Shown: in pieces, positions 44,120-52,909 of the stretch
Numbering within the stretch: the first letter of the stretch is position 1
Layout: every line of letters starts with the position of its first letter
Source: an uncultured Cyclobacteriaceae bacterium
GTDB taxonomy: Bacteria > Bacteroidota > Bacteroidia > Cytophagales > Cyclobacteriaceae
DNA length: 64,000 nt
NCBI GenBank assembly: GCA_937146645.1
Contig: CAKZRQ010000013.1
Coordinates: 124,001-188,000, forward strand
Reading direction: 5' to 3'
Notes under the pieces: generated by a model
What the model saw: the letters and a program-made list of their open reading frames with translations, nothing else
What the model was told of the DNA's origin: nothing
The model's database searches: none
Made by a program: the position numbers and the translations under genes

Positions 44120-45505
44120 ATGGCTAAACCCAAGCTTCCCGAAGACTTTAAAAAGCAAATGTTCGCTCTTCTTGGAGAGGAGGAGTTTGCCAGTTTTGCG
44201 CAGTCTTTGGATTTCCCTGCGAAGACTTCGATTCGCTTAAATCCTCAAAAGCGAACCAATATCGATACACCAAAAAAAGAAATCCTTTGGTGTACTGATG
44301 GTTTTATTCTCGAGGAAAGGCCATCTTTTTCTTTGGATCCACTTTGGCATTCAGGTGCATACTACGTTCAGGAGTCTTCATCCATGTTTATCGATTGGAT
44401 TTTGCGAAGCCTGAAAATTCCGAAAGGAGTTTTTCTTGACATGTCCGCTGCCCCCGGAGGAAAATCCACATTGCTTTCATCTTATCTGGGAAATGATGGA
44501 TTACTTGTTTCAAATGAAGTCATTCAATCAAGGGCGCAAATCCTCAAAGAAAATATCATCAAGTGGGGCCTGGGAAATACCATAGTTACGAATAATGACC
44601 CAGAACATTTCGATGATTTAGAAGGGCTTTTTGATTGTGTTTTGGTGGATGCTCCATGTTCAGGAGAAGGGATGTTCCGAAAAGACCCAAACGCCAGAAA
44701 AGAATGGTCTCTGGATAATGTCAGCCTTTGCTCCGCAAGGCAAAGTAGAATTCTGGATCACTGTGGTGCCCTCGTCAAAGGTGGAGGATACCTGATTTAT
44801 TCTACTTGTACTTTCAATGAAAAGGAAAATGAGGATATGATCGGGTTCCTGATTGAGGAATTTGCCTTCAAGCCTGTTAGAATTCCGGTTAAAGAAGAAT
44901 GGGGAATTCGAGAATCCAATATCGAGACCTCAGAAGGTGTATTTTATGGATATCGATTTTTCCCGCATCAGGTTCCGGGAGAAGGATTTTTTGTAAGCGT
45001 ATTAAAGAGACCGGATGATTCCTTTTCTCTCCGTCCCAAACGTGCGAAGGACTTCAAGCACCCATATCTTAAAGAAATTCGGGATAATGATTCTGAAAAA
45101 TTAGATGAAGTCACAGGCTTTGATGGGAATGGAAAATTCTACACCCTGAATGATTCCTACTTTCGAATTCAGAAAAGTCTTCTACCAGAATTTGAACTCA
45201 TTCTACGTTCGCTCAATGTGCGATATTTTGGTACTGAAATCGGAAAAAGAAAAGGAGGAAACTGGATTCCAAGCGCTGAATGGGCCTTGAGTACTCTTCC
45301 CAAAAAAGAATTCAGCACCTTGTCGTTGAACAGAAAACAAGCTTTGGCTTTCCTTCGAAAAGAGGAAATAAAGTTAAATGAAATTCCCCTTGGCTGGATC
45401 CTGGTAGACTATGAGGGACAGTCTCTGGGCTGGTTAAAAAATCTGGGAAACAGAATTAATAATTACTATCCGAAGGAGTGGAGGATAAGGAAGCATTCTG
45501 ATTGA
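44120..45505 (+). CDS. RsmF/NOL1-like RNA (cytosine-5) methyltransferase
   Basis: 461 aa from ATG 44120. The frame could begin at TTG 44114, which is less likely. SAM-binding FLDMSAAPGGKSTLLSSYL (around residue 110), catalytic Cys region LVDAPCSGEGMFRKDP (around 178) and YSTCTFNEKENE (around 230) place it in the RsmF/NSUN family, which methylates cytosine-5 in rRNA (RsmF: C1407 of 16S). The C-terminal 170 residues match the RsmF accessory PUA-like part. Its 3' end overlaps the convergent gene by 50 bases. Confidence 0.9.
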   Translation: MAKPKLPEDFKKQMFALLGEEEFASFAQSLDFPAKTSIRLNPQKRTNIDTPKKEILWCTDGFILEERPSFSLDPLWHSGAYYVQESSSMFIDWILRSLKIPKGVFLDMSAAPGGKSTLLSSYLGNDGLLVSNEVIQSRAQILKENIIKWGLGNTIVTNNDPEHFDDLEGLFDCVLVDAPCSGEGMFRKDPNARKEWSLDNVSLCSARQSRILDHCGALVKGGGYLIYSTCTFNEKENEDMIGFLIEEFAFKPVRIPVKEEWGIRESNIETSEGVFYGYRFFPHQVPGEGFFVSVLKRPDDSFSLRPKRAKDFKHPYLKEIRDNDSEKLDEVTGFDGNGKFYTLNDSYFRIQKSLLPEFELILRSLNVRYFGTEIGKRKGGNWIPSAEWALSTLPKKEFSTLSLNRKQALAFLRKEEIKLNEIPLGWILVDYEGQSLGWLKNLGNRINNYYPKEWRIRKHSD

Positions 45506-45980
45506 TTCTCAGTCCTTCGGTCAAAGCCTCCATAGCCTTAGTTGCCTTTTTCTGGCTGGAATAGTCCAAAGTCCAGGGATCCATTCCCTCCGCTAAAATC
45601 ACGCACTTATAGACTGTCCCTTTGGTGGTAATCGTTGGACTTACTCCATTCGGCTTGTTAGTTCTGGTGTATTCATGTTCGATCATATCCAAAGCATTGA
45701 CCTTGGGCATATCCTTCCAGACCCCAGTTTTCACAAAGACCCATTGATCGTAAGCCAAATATTTTTGTTTGTCAAAATCGAAAATCACCCCGGAAAAACT
45801 CGAAAGCAGTGGAATGGAAATCAGTAAGGCTCCTCCCGCAACAAGCAGCGTTTTGGTGGTCCGCTCCACGGGAAATAAAAAAGGTGCAATAAGAATGATA
45901 ACTGCACCAAGAATCAAAATGCCGCCAAGTACTTTAGACCCTTCAGACCATGAAAAATCACGATAATGGAAACTCCTCAT
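45456..45980 (-). CDS. Membrane protein of unknown function
   Basis: 174 aa. Two adjacent helices at residues 15-62 (VLGGILILGAVIILIAPFLF, TLLVAGGALLISIPLLSSF) are followed by a beta-rich cytosolic part (VIFDFDKQKYLAYDQWVFVK, TITTKGTVYKCVILAEGMDP) that looks like a PH-like domain. The last 17 codons overlap the end of the methyltransferase gene on the opposite strand. It lies 3 nt downstream of the amidohydrolase gene, so they are probably co-transcribed. No family is recognised. Confidence 0.65.
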   Translation of the reverse strand: MRSFHYRDFSWSEGSKVLGGILILGAVIILIAPFLFPVERTTKTLLVAGGALLISIPLLSSFSGVIFDFDKQKYLAYDQWVFVKTGVWKDMPKVNALDMIEHEYTRTNKPNGVSPTITTKGTVYKCVILAEGMDPWTLDYSSQKKATKAMEALTEGLRINQNASLSSTPSDSNY

Positions 45981-45983
45981 ACC

Positions 45984-47105
45984 TTAATCTGGAAAAATAC
46001 TTTTGTCCATACCTGGAACGATCCTCAAGGCATTTTTATAATAGACTTTCTTCAAAACTTCATCTGAAAGTCCCAAACCGTACATTTTCCAGTACGCGTG
46101 ATACTTTTTGTAATAGGGGAAATATTCGTCATTCGACTCTAAAACCCGGAAATAAGTGTTGAACTCTTCACGATTATAGGCATCCTTACCGAATAGGATT
46201 CGGTCCTGATACTTATCGAAAAAGGCTTTTGCCCTCCTGGGCTGCCGCCCAAACTCAGCGATAACTGCACCGATACCGAAGTTCACATTGGGATACATTT
46301 CCAGATGTGCTTCTGCCTTGTCCAAATCATTCGCCATCCAGCCCATGTGTGCATTGATAAATGTGGTCTCTGGATGCTTGGCAAATACATCATGTTGCTC
46401 CGCAATGATCTGCTCGAAAGGGGCTGGATTATTATCTCCCCGCTTTCTTCTAGGCCTAAGCTTTAGCTCAAGCCATCTTTCATTATTAGCATCATGAGGC
46501 TGCCAAAATTGGGCAGGATCTGCCGAGTGAATTAATACGGGAATTCCTAACTCTCCAGCTTTAGCCCAAACAGGGTCTAAGTCCGGATGGTTAACTGGGA
46601 CTCGATTCCCATCCACATCTTTAACAGAAAGCCCCAAGCTCTTATAGATTTTCAAACCGACCGCTCCAGCCTGAACGTCCTCTTCCAGCTCTTTAACAGC
46701 AATTCTACTCCAGTTTTCATCCCCAAAACCAGCAAAATTCAGATTAGTAAAAACCATAAATCTTCCCGGTGCGTGAGTTTCAAACTCCTTCAGCATAGAT
46801 CGAATATACTCTTGTTGAGAATCACTGGTACCACGACCAAATCCCCTACCACTGAGATTCACCAAGACACCCATATTCAACTCCTCCATATCTGAGAGAA
46901 GATTATCGATTTTAGATTTATCAATACCTCCTTGATGGCTATGGATATCCACAAATGGAAACTTCGCATGCGTGACGATGGTCTCTTCCACTTTGAGAGT
47001 AGAAGGTGGATTGTATTCTTCAAAGCTCATTTCTTGTCCTTGAAGACCAAAAGCACTAAAAAGTGCCAAAGAAAATAGAAGTTGGGTTTTCTGTGAAATT
47101 CTCAT
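45984..47105 (-). CDS. Exported amidohydrolase (TIM-barrel metal-dependent hydrolase)
   Basis: 373 aa. A signal peptide (LLFSLALFSAFGLQGQ) is followed by an amidohydrolase-2 barrel. Metal-site residues are FVDIHSHQGG (around residue 53), GLKIYKSLGL (around 147), PVLIHSADPAQFWQ (around 190), FINAHMGW (around 250) and ILFGKDAYNRE (around 310). The fold decarboxylates or hydrolyses small compounds, and the substrate is unknown. The first His motif is HSH. The last conserved Asp is present (GKDAY). It lies 3 nt upstream of the membrane-protein gene, and the M14 peptidase terminator is upstream. Confidence 0.82.
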   Translation of the reverse strand: MRISQKTQLLFSLALFSAFGLQGQEMSFEEYNPPSTLKVEETIVTHAKFPFVDIHSHQGGIDKSKIDNLLSDMEELNMGVLVNLSGRGFGRGTSDSQQEYIRSMLKEFETHAPGRFMVFTNLNFAGFGDENWSRIAVKELEEDVQAGAVGLKIYKSLGLSVKDVDGNRVPVNHPDLDPVWAKAGELGIPVLIHSADPAQFWQPHDANNERWLELKLRPRRKRGDNNPAPFEQIIAEQHDVFAKHPETTFINAHMGWMANDLDKAEAHLEMYPNVNFGIGAVIAEFGRQPRRAKAFFDKYQDRILFGKDAYNREEFNTYFRVLESNDEYFPYYKKYHAYWKMYGLGLSDEVLKKVYYKNALRIVPGMDKSIFPD

Positions 47106-47178
47106 GTGACAACAATCTGTAGCTTAAATAAACATTTTTTGATTTCAATGCCTAACCCTTTAAATTACCAGTCCAATA

Positions 47179-47212
47179 AAAAAGCCCCAATTGAAAAGAA
47201 TTGGGGCTTTTT
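47179..47212 (-). terminator. Strong intrinsic terminator after the M14 peptidase gene
   Basis: A perfect 14-bp stem (AAAAAGCCCCAATT / AATTGGGGCTTTTT) with a 6-nt loop lies 20 nt past the stop at 47232. The A/T flanks make it active in either direction. Confidence 0.9.
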
Positions 47213-47231
47213 AACACTTTAAATGGGGACT

Positions 47232-49787
47232 CTATCTGGCAGTCCCGCCATTAATGATCTGACCAAAGAAAATTGAGTTGGCAAATAATTTATTCGTTCC
47301 AAACCAGAAGGCTCTAAAATTAGGATTATCAGAAAAACCAATGATCCTCCCTCTACCCACTCCTGAAACTCGAATTACAGCTCCGTTTTGAAGACCTGAC
47401 ACATTTGAAGGATGAAGATATCCGGATGCTAGGGGAGAGTCCGTATAGACCAATGGATTAGCGTATGGATTTTCAGAAGGCTCAAGCCATAAATTATCAT
47501 TTCTGAAAGTGAAAAGTTCAGTTTTGGCGTAACCAAAACCAATCGGATGGGTAGTATCAAGTAAGGCATTGAAAATAGCTCCCCCGGTAACCTTAGCTCC
47601 GGTGGCATTTTGATAATCGGCATAGCTTTTTTGGAGCACAGGCTCTTCAGCTTCCCTTTCTCTAAATGAGAAATTACCAACCTCGTTCATTGCTAAAAAT
47701 CTCAATGCTCCTCCTTTGGCTACAAGTGTTCCTCCTTTAGAAACCCAAGACTTAAGTGTACTCGCACCTGATTTACCTAGCCCTCCATAATTTCCGTCCG
47801 GCATTAGAATTACATTGTACCTATCGATGACATTACCAGAAAGTCTATTCACAGGGAGTAAGGTAACAGGCATTTGATATCGCTGATCGAGTAAATGCCA
47901 CATTTCTCCTGCTTCATAACCATCCACTCCTCCTTCTACAAGGACGGCAACATTCGGCTTTTTTAAAGCCAAAATCTTCCTGGATCCAAGGTTCACACCA
48001 GAGGTATAGCCAGTATTCAATGCAAAAATTTCCAGGTTCGAATCTTCTGCAATTTGCTGTAATGCGGCATAAAATTCATTCGAATCTAAACCTGATTCAC
48101 CTGCGCCGATCAACAAAGTTCCTCTACCAAACTCTAGGCCCTCAGCAGTAGAAAACTCCTCAGTTGAAACACGAACAAGAAATCCTTTTTCTAAAAGATC
48201 ATAGGCTGCTTTAGGAGCATAATATTCAGTCCAAGGAAGGGCGTATTGATAAGCCCCAACTCCTCCAACAACGGTTCCTTTCTTGAGCTTGAGACTTTGC
48301 TTAGTCACCCGCTGAACATTCGCGAGATTCAAAATCTTGCTGTTCAGCGCCATATAATCCAGATTAAATGCCATCGGATACGTCCAAGCGGAAACATCAT
48401 AGAAAAGACTATCCTGAAAACTAGTTCGGGTTTCGAACATGGCTTTGATCAACTGATACTGAGGCTGGTTCACCGGAACGATAAAGGCATTTTCTGCCTC
48501 AAACTCCTGACCATTCACAGCAATATCCTCTTTAAGACTGAAGACTTCAATGTCATGCTGGAGAATTAGATCTGCCAGATGAAAACTTCGAGCATCATCC
48601 TCTTTGCTCCCAAAAATATAGGCTTTGTTTACGTCTGCTGCTGCCTCCTCAGCTGTGCCATCGTAAAACTCCTGCATCCAAGTATTTAGCTCTTCACCCA
48701 TTTCACTAATAGCTTGAAAAGATGAAAGATTCGCGGTAAACTGATTTCGAATGGCAAATGGAAAGCTCAGCATACCATTTGGACTTTCTTGAAGATGTCC
48801 TCTTGCACTTGCTTGTTCAAATAAAATCCCAATTGAACCTTGAACATCAGGATAAGTGGATCCTTTGCCATAGTAAAAATCATCATAACTCTCCCTTGCA
48901 AAATAAAGTGAGCCGATTTTATCCAGTGCCGCGGCATGATACCTACCAATTTTTTCAGTCAGCTCTTGGTTTCGCGCATGAGTCAAAGGATGAACCCGAG
49001 AAGGGATTCCTGGCTGAAAGAAGAAAGTACTGCTGGTGCCCATTTCATGAAAATCGAGATGAACATTCGGGAGCCATTCCTGAAAAACCTTAACACGACT
49101 TCTAGATTCAGGGTGCTGAACAGGTAGCCAGTCCCTATTTAAGTCGAACCAATAATGATTGGTTCTACCTCTTGGCCATGCTTCATTATATTCACGACCA
49201 TTTGGGTCTCCATTCAAATTATACGCTTTATGAGAATTCACCCATGAAGCAAAACGGTTCACTCCATCAGGATTAAGTGCAGGGTCCAACAGTAGTATCA
49301 CATCCTCCAATTCATCTGAAAGTTCATTAGCTGCGGCAAAATGATACGCCGCCAGCAGGGAGGCGTTGGCTCCAGAGGCTTCATTTCCATGCACCGAATA
49401 GCCCATATACATCACTCCAGGCATATTTTCTGTATCTACAGAGGACCCAGGTTCCCTTAAGCTTTGGCGATCAGCCTTAATCTGATCCAAACGCCCCAAA
49501 TTAGATGGGGAAGTGATGGTTAAGAGTGTTTGTGGCCTCATCTCATAGCTTCGCCCCGTTTCTTGAAAAATTACTCGATCCGAAGCTTCTGCCACAGCTT
49601 TCATGTATGTCACTATTTGGTCATGGGTAGCATGCCACTCCCCAACTTCATAGCCAAGTACCTCCTTTGGAGTAGGGACATTCGGATCATAAGTATACCC
49701 GGATGGTAAATAATAGGATAGGTCGACTTGAGCAAAAGCGACAAGCCCGAAAAGCATAAACAAACAGGTCAGAAGAGTCTTCTTCAT
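47232..49787 (-). CDS. M14 family zinc carboxypeptidase, secreted
   Basis: 851 aa. The signal peptide MKKTLLTCLFMLFGLVAFAQ is followed by a peptidase domain at residues 35-360: Zn ligands His133 and Glu136 in YSVHGNEASGANAS, the substrate-binding LLDPALNPDGVNRF (around 165), and the third ligand His in NVHLDFHEMG (around 245). Residues 380-851 form a long C-terminal region with a GATase-like fold (NVAVLVEGGVDGYEAGEMWH, NVILMPDGNYGGLGKSG, KSWVSKGGTLVAKGGALRF). It is probably periplasmic or exported and acts on peptides. It is a single-gene transcript with its own terminator. Confidence 0.9.
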   Translation of the reverse strand: MKKTLLTCLFMLFGLVAFAQVDLSYYLPSGYTYDPNVPTPKEVLGYEVGEWHATHDQIVTYMKAVAEASDRVIFQETGRSYEMRPQTLLTITSPSNLGRLDQIKADRQSLREPGSSVDTENMPGVMYMGYSVHGNEASGANASLLAAYHFAAANELSDELEDVILLLDPALNPDGVNRFASWVNSHKAYNLNGDPNGREYNEAWPRGRTNHYWFDLNRDWLPVQHPESRSRVKVFQEWLPNVHLDFHEMGTSSTFFFQPGIPSRVHPLTHARNQELTEKIGRYHAAALDKIGSLYFARESYDDFYYGKGSTYPDVQGSIGILFEQASARGHLQESPNGMLSFPFAIRNQFTANLSSFQAISEMGEELNTWMQEFYDGTAEEAAADVNKAYIFGSKEDDARSFHLADLILQHDIEVFSLKEDIAVNGQEFEAENAFIVPVNQPQYQLIKAMFETRTSFQDSLFYDVSAWTYPMAFNLDYMALNSKILNLANVQRVTKQSLKLKKGTVVGGVGAYQYALPWTEYYAPKAAYDLLEKGFLVRVSTEEFSTAEGLEFGRGTLLIGAGESGLDSNEFYAALQQIAEDSNLEIFALNTGYTSGVNLGSRKILALKKPNVAVLVEGGVDGYEAGEMWHLLDQRYQMPVTLLPVNRLSGNVIDRYNVILMPDGNYGGLGKSGASTLKSWVSKGGTLVAKGGALRFLAMNEVGNFSFREREAEEPVLQKSYADYQNATGAKVTGGAIFNALLDTTHPIGFGYAKTELFTFRNDNLWLEPSENPYANPLVYTDSPLASGYLHPSNVSGLQNGAVIRVSGVGRGRIIGFSDNPNFRAFWFGTNKLFANSIFFGQIINGGTAR

Positions 49788-49880
49788 GGGATAACTGATT
49801 AAATTTTTGGTAAAAGTCTGACAAAAAACTGATCAGAAAAGCTATTTTCGTTCAGTGGCGAATAAAATTGAAGAGTAGAA

Positions 49881-50138
49881 ATGAACCTCGTTGAACCTAA
49901 CGCGATGATACTAACCCAAATTGCCTTTGCCATTTATGGGGCTTTTTGGATTTATGCTATTGTGGACCTTTTTCGTTCAGAATTCAGGGATCGTAACCAA
50001 AAGTTGATATGGGCGATGTTTCTGATATTCATTCCATTTATCGGCACTTTTATGTACCTGAGCATGAGTCGGAGGCTAAAAGTCCGGAAAACATTATTCA
50101 GCTCAGATGAAAAACGAATTAATTTCAGACGAAAATGA
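49881..50138 (+). CDS. PLDc_N-type small membrane protein 1
   Basis: 85 aa. Two helices with the cardiolipin-synthase N-terminal signature (QIAFAIYGAFWIYAIVDLFR, NQKLIWAMFLIFIPFIGTFM, YLSMSRRLKVRK). Stand-alone PLDc_N proteins lack the phosphodiesterase domain and have no known function. It starts a run of three related genes, overlapping the second by ATGA. Confidence 0.8.
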   Translation: MNLVEPNAMILTQIAFAIYGAFWIYAIVDLFRSEFRDRNQKLIWAMFLIFIPFIGTFMYLSMSRRLKVRKTLFSSDEKRINFRRK

Positions 50139-50371
50139 CTTTAGCTTTTTTTAATAACCTCGGTATTGGCGGACTTATCTTTTTCCTTTTCAGTCTTGCT
50201 TACTCTGTGATTTGGGTCTACTGCCTGATCGATATTGTTCGCTCGGATTTTAAGGATTCAAACATGAAACTGATCTGGGTCTTAATTATTCTTTTTGCCC
50301 AAATAATTGGGCCAATAGCCTATCTTCTGATGGGTAAATCAACCAAAATCCCAACCACTAACCCTTACTAA
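50135..50371 (+). CDS. PLDc_N-type small membrane protein 2
   Basis: 78 aa. Two helices with the same layout as its neighbours (FFLFSLAYSVIWVYCLIDIV, NMKLIWVLIILFAQIIGPIA, YLLMGKSTKIPT). The start overlaps the first gene's stop by 4 nt and the third gene begins 1 nt after this stop. Function unknown, probably a membrane partner or stability factor. Confidence 0.8.
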   Translation: MTLAFFNNLGIGGLIFFLFSLAYSVIWVYCLIDIVRSDFKDSNMKLIWVLIILFAQIIGPIAYLLMGKSTKIPTTNPY

Positions 50372-50372
50372 T

Positions 50373-50546
50373 ATGTTCGGACTCGGAATCATTGGCTTCC
50401 TTATTTATGCCTACACCATTTATGATGTGGTCATTAGCAACTTCCACAATAGCAGTGATAGAGTAGTTTGGCTTTTAATAGTGATCCTACTGCCACTACT
50501 TGGTACAGTATTGTGGTTTTTAGTAGGTCGAAGCAAACGAATCTGA
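50373..50546 (+). CDS. PLDc_N-type small membrane protein 3 (57 aa)
   Basis: 57 aa, easily missed because of its length. It begins MFGLGIIGFLIYAYTIYDVV and continues with NSSDRVVWLLIVILLPLLGT, then VLWFLVGRSKRI. It keeps the family's IYDVV, a tryptophan-containing second helix (VWLLIVILLPLLGT) and the terminal GRSKR. ATG at 50373 lies 1 nt after the previous stop codon. Tandem position, two-helix layout and signature residues support translation. Function unknown. Confidence 0.75.
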   Translation: MFGLGIIGFLIYAYTIYDVVISNFHNSSDRVVWLLIVILLPLLGTVLWFLVGRSKRI

Positions 50547-50556
50547 GGGAATCAGT

Positions 50557-51444
50557 TTAGTAATAAACTGCGGACAAAGCTTCACCAAGTTTCGGATACT
50601 CAAATTGGAAGCCTGCCTTTTGGATCTTTTGGCTTGAAACCCGGTTTCCACCAAGAACCATGTCTGCCATTTCGCCAAGGATAAATTTTAAAAGGAAAGC
50701 CGGAACCCCAAGCCCCACATAGGTTTTCCCCACAGCTCGGGCGGCGGATTTAGTTAATTCTTGATTTGTTGCAGGATTAGGTCCAACAGCGTTGAAGGTT
50801 CCTTGCAGAGTGGTTTTCTCTAAAGCAAAAGCAAACATTCTGACTAAATCATCTACATGAATCCAACTCATCCATTGATCTCCTGATCCAAGTGGAGCAG
50901 CTACTGGTGGCTTTAGCATTTCTGGAAGTGCACCACCTAAAGCGTCTAATACTATTCCGATTCTCAGTAAAACCGTACGGATCTGAAGTGATTCAATTTT
51001 TTGTACTTCAGCCTCCCATTGCTTCACTACTTCAGCCAAAAAATCAGTCCCAGGCGGGAAATCCTCGGTCATCAAGTTCGTTCCTGTGTTAAACCCATAA
51101 AATCCAACGGCAGATGCCGAAATAAACGCATCTGGTTTGGATTTGGCGTTTTCGATGGCATCATGTAAAAGCTTCGTGCTTTTAGTTCTTGACTCTAAAA
51201 TGAGTCTTTTTCTTTCTTCCGTCCATCTACTTTCCGCTACTCCAGCACCTGCCAGATGTATTACAGCATCTGCCCATTCTATGGAGTCAGAATCAATCTG
51301 ACCCCTTTCCACATTCCATAGAAAAGACTTTCGATTTTGAATTCTCCTGCTCAACCAGGCTACTTCATACCCTTTCTCCTCCAAATGAGTGGTGAGCTTA
51401 AGGCCTATTAGGCCAGTACCGCCAGTGATAAGAATCCTTTTCAT
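50557..51444 (-). CDS. TIGR01777-family NAD(P)-dependent epimerase/oxidoreductase
   Basis: 295 aa. An extended short-chain dehydrogenase with GGTGLIGLKLTTHL (residues 7-20) for cofactor binding, VIHLAGAGVAESRW (around 62), SASAVGFYG (around 109) and WMSWIHVDDLVRMFAFAL (around 190), then a DUF1731-like C-terminus. It resembles the YfcH/TIGR01777 group, whose substrate is unknown. The gene is convergent with the PLDc_N trio (11-nt gap) and divergent from the CLC gene. Confidence 0.88.
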   Translation of the reverse strand: MKRILITGGTGLIGLKLTTHLEEKGYEVAWLSRRIQNRKSFLWNVERGQIDSDSIEWADAVIHLAGAGVAESRWTEERKRLILESRTKSTKLLHDAIENAKSKPDAFISASAVGFYGFNTGTNLMTEDFPPGTDFLAEVVKQWEAEVQKIESLQIRTVLLRIGIVLDALGGALPEMLKPPVAAPLGSGDQWMSWIHVDDLVRMFAFALEKTTLQGTFNAVGPNPATNQELTKSAARAVGKTYVGLGVPAFLLKFILGEMADMVLGGNRVSSQKIQKAGFQFEYPKLGEALSAVYY

Positions 51445-51628
51445 GTCTATTTGACTTCAAAACCCAAAACTAATATCAATGTTGGGTTTACCTTTTTATA
51501 CCAAGTTCAATTTTTCAAAAGTTGTTCCTTCTTTGCTACTTAATCCTTAAGAAATTTAAAATGTATGGCTTTGTCTTTTAGAACATATCGGCTCCAATGA
51601 AGATCTAAAGAAAAACACAAATTCGAAT

Positions 51629-52909
51629 TTGTTATCTTCAACGCTAAAGTTACCACCTTTCGACTTCCCAGCAATTTTGACTATTTCCCAGTTCCTAAAT
51701 CACAGCAAAAAATGGATTCCATTTGTCTTGATTGTGGGATTACTTTCGGGAAGTGCATCAGCTATTTTTTTGGTATCTCTCGACTGGGCAACAGAATACC
51801 GAGAGGCTAATATTTGGATCATTGCTCTTTTACCCGCTGGTGGTTTTTTGATCGGATGGTTTTATCATAAATATGGTCAGGTCTCTGTACGAGGAAACAA
51901 CCTTTTACTCGAAGAAATCTATGAGCAGAAAAATCCTATTCCATTAAGAATGACCCCAATGGTGCTCTTAGGGACCGTTTTAACACACCTTTTTGGTGGT
52001 TCAGCTGGTCGAGAAGGAACTGCAGTTCAAATGGGTGGTTCGCTGGCAGATCAGCTTACCAAATGGTTTCCGATCAACCAAAAAGAGAGGCGACTACTTC
52101 TGATTTGTGGGGTGGCTGGAGGCTTTGCATCTGTCTTTGGAACACCCCTGGCAGGAGCATTTTTCGCCCTGGAATGGATGCTCGATCGGAAGCTCAACTG
52201 GTCCTCGATTTTACCCACATTCCTGACTGCTTTTATCGCAGATTTAGTTTGCCAAAACCTCTGGGGAGTAGGGCATACCATCTATGAAATCAGTGAAGTT
52301 CCTGGCCATACGCTCGTGAATTTTCTGTGGGTAATTCCAGCTGCTATAGCCTTTGGGTTATCCGGAAGACTCTTCGCTGAAGCCACCCACTTTTTTTCCA
52401 AACTTTTCTCAAAAGTTATTTCGTACCCTCCACTTAGACCGGTCATAGGCGGACTACTTATTGCAGGATTTGTATGGATATCGGACAGTACCGTATACCT
52501 CGGCCTTGGAGTTCCGAGAATCGTCGAAGCCTTCGAGACACCACTTCCCTGGTATGATTGGTTGGCAAAAACGGGACTCACTAGTTTCACTTTAGGAGCT
52601 GGTTTTAAAGGAGGAGAAGTGACCCCTCTTTTTTTCACGGGTGCTACGTTAGGAAATGCCCTCTCTGAATGGATTCCATTACCTTTAAGCCTTATGGCTG
52701 GAATCGGGCTTGTTGGAGTATTTAGTGGTGCAACCAATACTCCAATCGCTTGTACCTTGATGGGTTTGGAGCTTTTTGGGATTGAAGCTGGATTCTTTCT
52801 GGCTTTAAGCTGTTTTATCTCTTATTTGGCCTCCGGCCAAAGCAGTATTTACTCCTCTCAAGATTTATCAAAGAAACCTATTCTCTTCCGGAGAGACAAA
52901 GGTCTTTAA
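51629..52909 (+). CDS. CLC family anion channel/antiporter (possibly fluoride type)
   Basis: 426 aa with ten or more helices. The gating Glu lies in SAGREGTAVQMGG (residues about 128-140). A GFKGGEVTPLFFTGATLGNA segment (around 329) replaces the usual GGIFAP-like motif. The chloride-coordinating GSGIP motif is not seen at its expected place, where RGNNLLLEE stands. There is no ATG ahead of the conserved part, so the start is TTG at 51629 (or the in-frame TTG at 51677). Motifs with GREGT and GGEVTP recall CLC-F fluoride/H+ antiporters, an inference. It overlaps the convergent K+ channel gene by 4 nt. Confidence 0.82.
   Translation: MLSSTLKLPPFDFPAILTISQFLNHSKKWIPFVLIVGLLSGSASAIFLVSLDWATEYREANIWIIALLPAGGFLIGWFYHKYGQVSVRGNNLLLEEIYEQKNPIPLRMTPMVLLGTVLTHLFGGSAGREGTAVQMGGSLADQLTKWFPINQKERRLLLICGVAGGFASVFGTPLAGAFFALEWMLDRKLNWSSILPTFLTAFIADLVCQNLWGVGHTIYEISEVPGHTLVNFLWVIPAAIAFGLSGRLFAEATHFFSKLFSKVISYPPLRPVIGGLLIAGFVWISDSTVYLGLGVPRIVEAFETPLPWYDWLAKTGLTSFTLGAGFKGGEVTPLFFTGATLGNALSEWIPLPLSLMAGIGLVGVFSGATNTPIACTLMGLELFGIEAGFFLALSCFISYLASGQSSIYSSQDLSKKPILFRRDKGL

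Noticed and set aside
51445..51628. Fluoride riboswitch upstream of the CLC gene
   Set aside because: No crcB-type pseudoknot pattern could be recognised. Only a generic AACCCAA / TTGGGTT hairpin (51461-51488) is present.
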